Shown here piece after piece: positions 5,191-5,196 of a DNA stretch of 5,196 nt (within the stretch, counting starts at the first letter, position 1; each line of letters opens with the position of its first letter). Made by a program: the position numbers and the translations under genes. Origin of the DNA: an uncultured Pirellulaceae bacterium (GTDB taxonomy: Bacteria; Planctomycetota; Planctomycetia; Pirellulales; Pirellulaceae). Under the pieces are notes generated by a model. The model was given only the letters and a program-made list of their open reading frames with translations. It searched no databases and was not told the origin of the DNA. The stretch is taken from contig CAKQNH010000414.1 in the NCBI GenBank assembly GCA_934255105.1, positions 1-5,196 of the forward strand, written 5' to 3'.

Positions 5191-5196
5191 ATGTCA
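5191..5196 (+). CDS. Possible start of a further gene (first two codons only)
   Basis: ATG TCA with a well-placed GGGAG upstream. Nothing can be said about the product. It is in a different frame from the RHS remnant and would overlap its open tail. Its position right behind an RHS tip is where an immunity gene would normally stand, but that is only position. Confidence 0.3.

Larger units (their letters stand above)
4979..5196 (+). pseudogene. RHS-repeat core domain fragment, degenerate
   Basis: The frame reads HYNTRV (4979-4996), then MYAASFGRFCSRDPIGYGG (5021-5077), then SQWNLFEYV (5078-5104) and KCAPT to 5119. This matches the hallmark RHS-associated core, typically Y-N-A-R then GRFxSRDPIGY then WNLYEYV. 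RHS proteins are very large shell-forming proteins, often exported and toxin-carrying, and this core closes the shell just before a variable C-terminus. Here only about 47 core residues remain, with an unusual stretch GIDRCGG in the middle, and the DPxG that normally follows is absent. After 5119 the frame stays open to the window edge without recognised similarity. There is no upstream RHS repeat, because the PIG-L gene lies 33 bases before it in the same frame. A worn 3' fragment left by recombination is the best reading. A short expressed orphan starting at ATG 5021 cannot be excluded. Confidence 0.72.

Overview
The window looks like a piece of a planctomycete-type chromosome (GC-rich, loosely packed, Rhodopirellula/Blastopirellula-like). 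This assignment is an inference from gene content and gene style: a DUF-like TIM-barrel sugar isomerase, a large secreted two-domain alpha/beta hydrolase, a secreted PIG-L deacetylase, palindromic repeats between genes, and a broken RHS core with the GRFCSRDPIGY signature. No marker gene is present that would prove it.

Layout. (1) 1-1071, minus strand: a two-gene unit read leftwards. A xylose-isomerase-like TIM-barrel protein (GTG start at 1071, stop at 322) is followed after 30 bases by the N-terminal 97 residues of a class I SAM-dependent methyltransferase that runs off the left edge. (2) 1072-1501: a divergent intergenic region carrying three 33-base-period hairpin repeats (family A) and a 20-base tandem repeat. 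The third copy of the tandem repeat is interrupted by an inverted copy of the family A hairpin core. (3) 1502-3553, plus strand: a 683-residue secreted hydrolase of the acetyl-xylan-esterase/dienelactone-hydrolase type, with an intact N-terminal catalytic domain and a C-terminal half that looks like a second, catalytically dead hydrolase domain. (4) 3554-4024: an intergenic region with four 30-base-period hairpin repeats (family B) directly behind the esterase, then about 290 bases with nothing recognised, then a good extended -10 promoter. (5) 4025-4945, plus strand: a secreted PIG-L (LmbE-like) zinc deacetylase. (6) 4979-5196: a degenerate RHS-repeat core fragment, in the same frame as the PIG-L gene and starting 33 bases after its stop. 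At the very end a Shine-Dalgarno sequence and ATG (5191) may start a further gene.

How it may work together. The esterase and the PIG-L protein both carry export signals and both belong to families that remove acyl groups from carbohydrates, so a shared role in processing acetylated glycans outside the cytoplasm is reasonable but unproven. They are about 470 bases apart and appear to have separate promoters. The leftward isomerase-methyltransferase pair is a separate transcription unit.

The most unusual content is the repeat DNA. Families A and B flank the esterase and have different stem sequences but the same plan: GTNG lead, 7-8 bp stem, (C)TCC loop, TTGCT tail. Read on the minus strand, every loop shows GGA or GGAG. 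One family A core appears to sit inside another tandem repeat at a GATC site.
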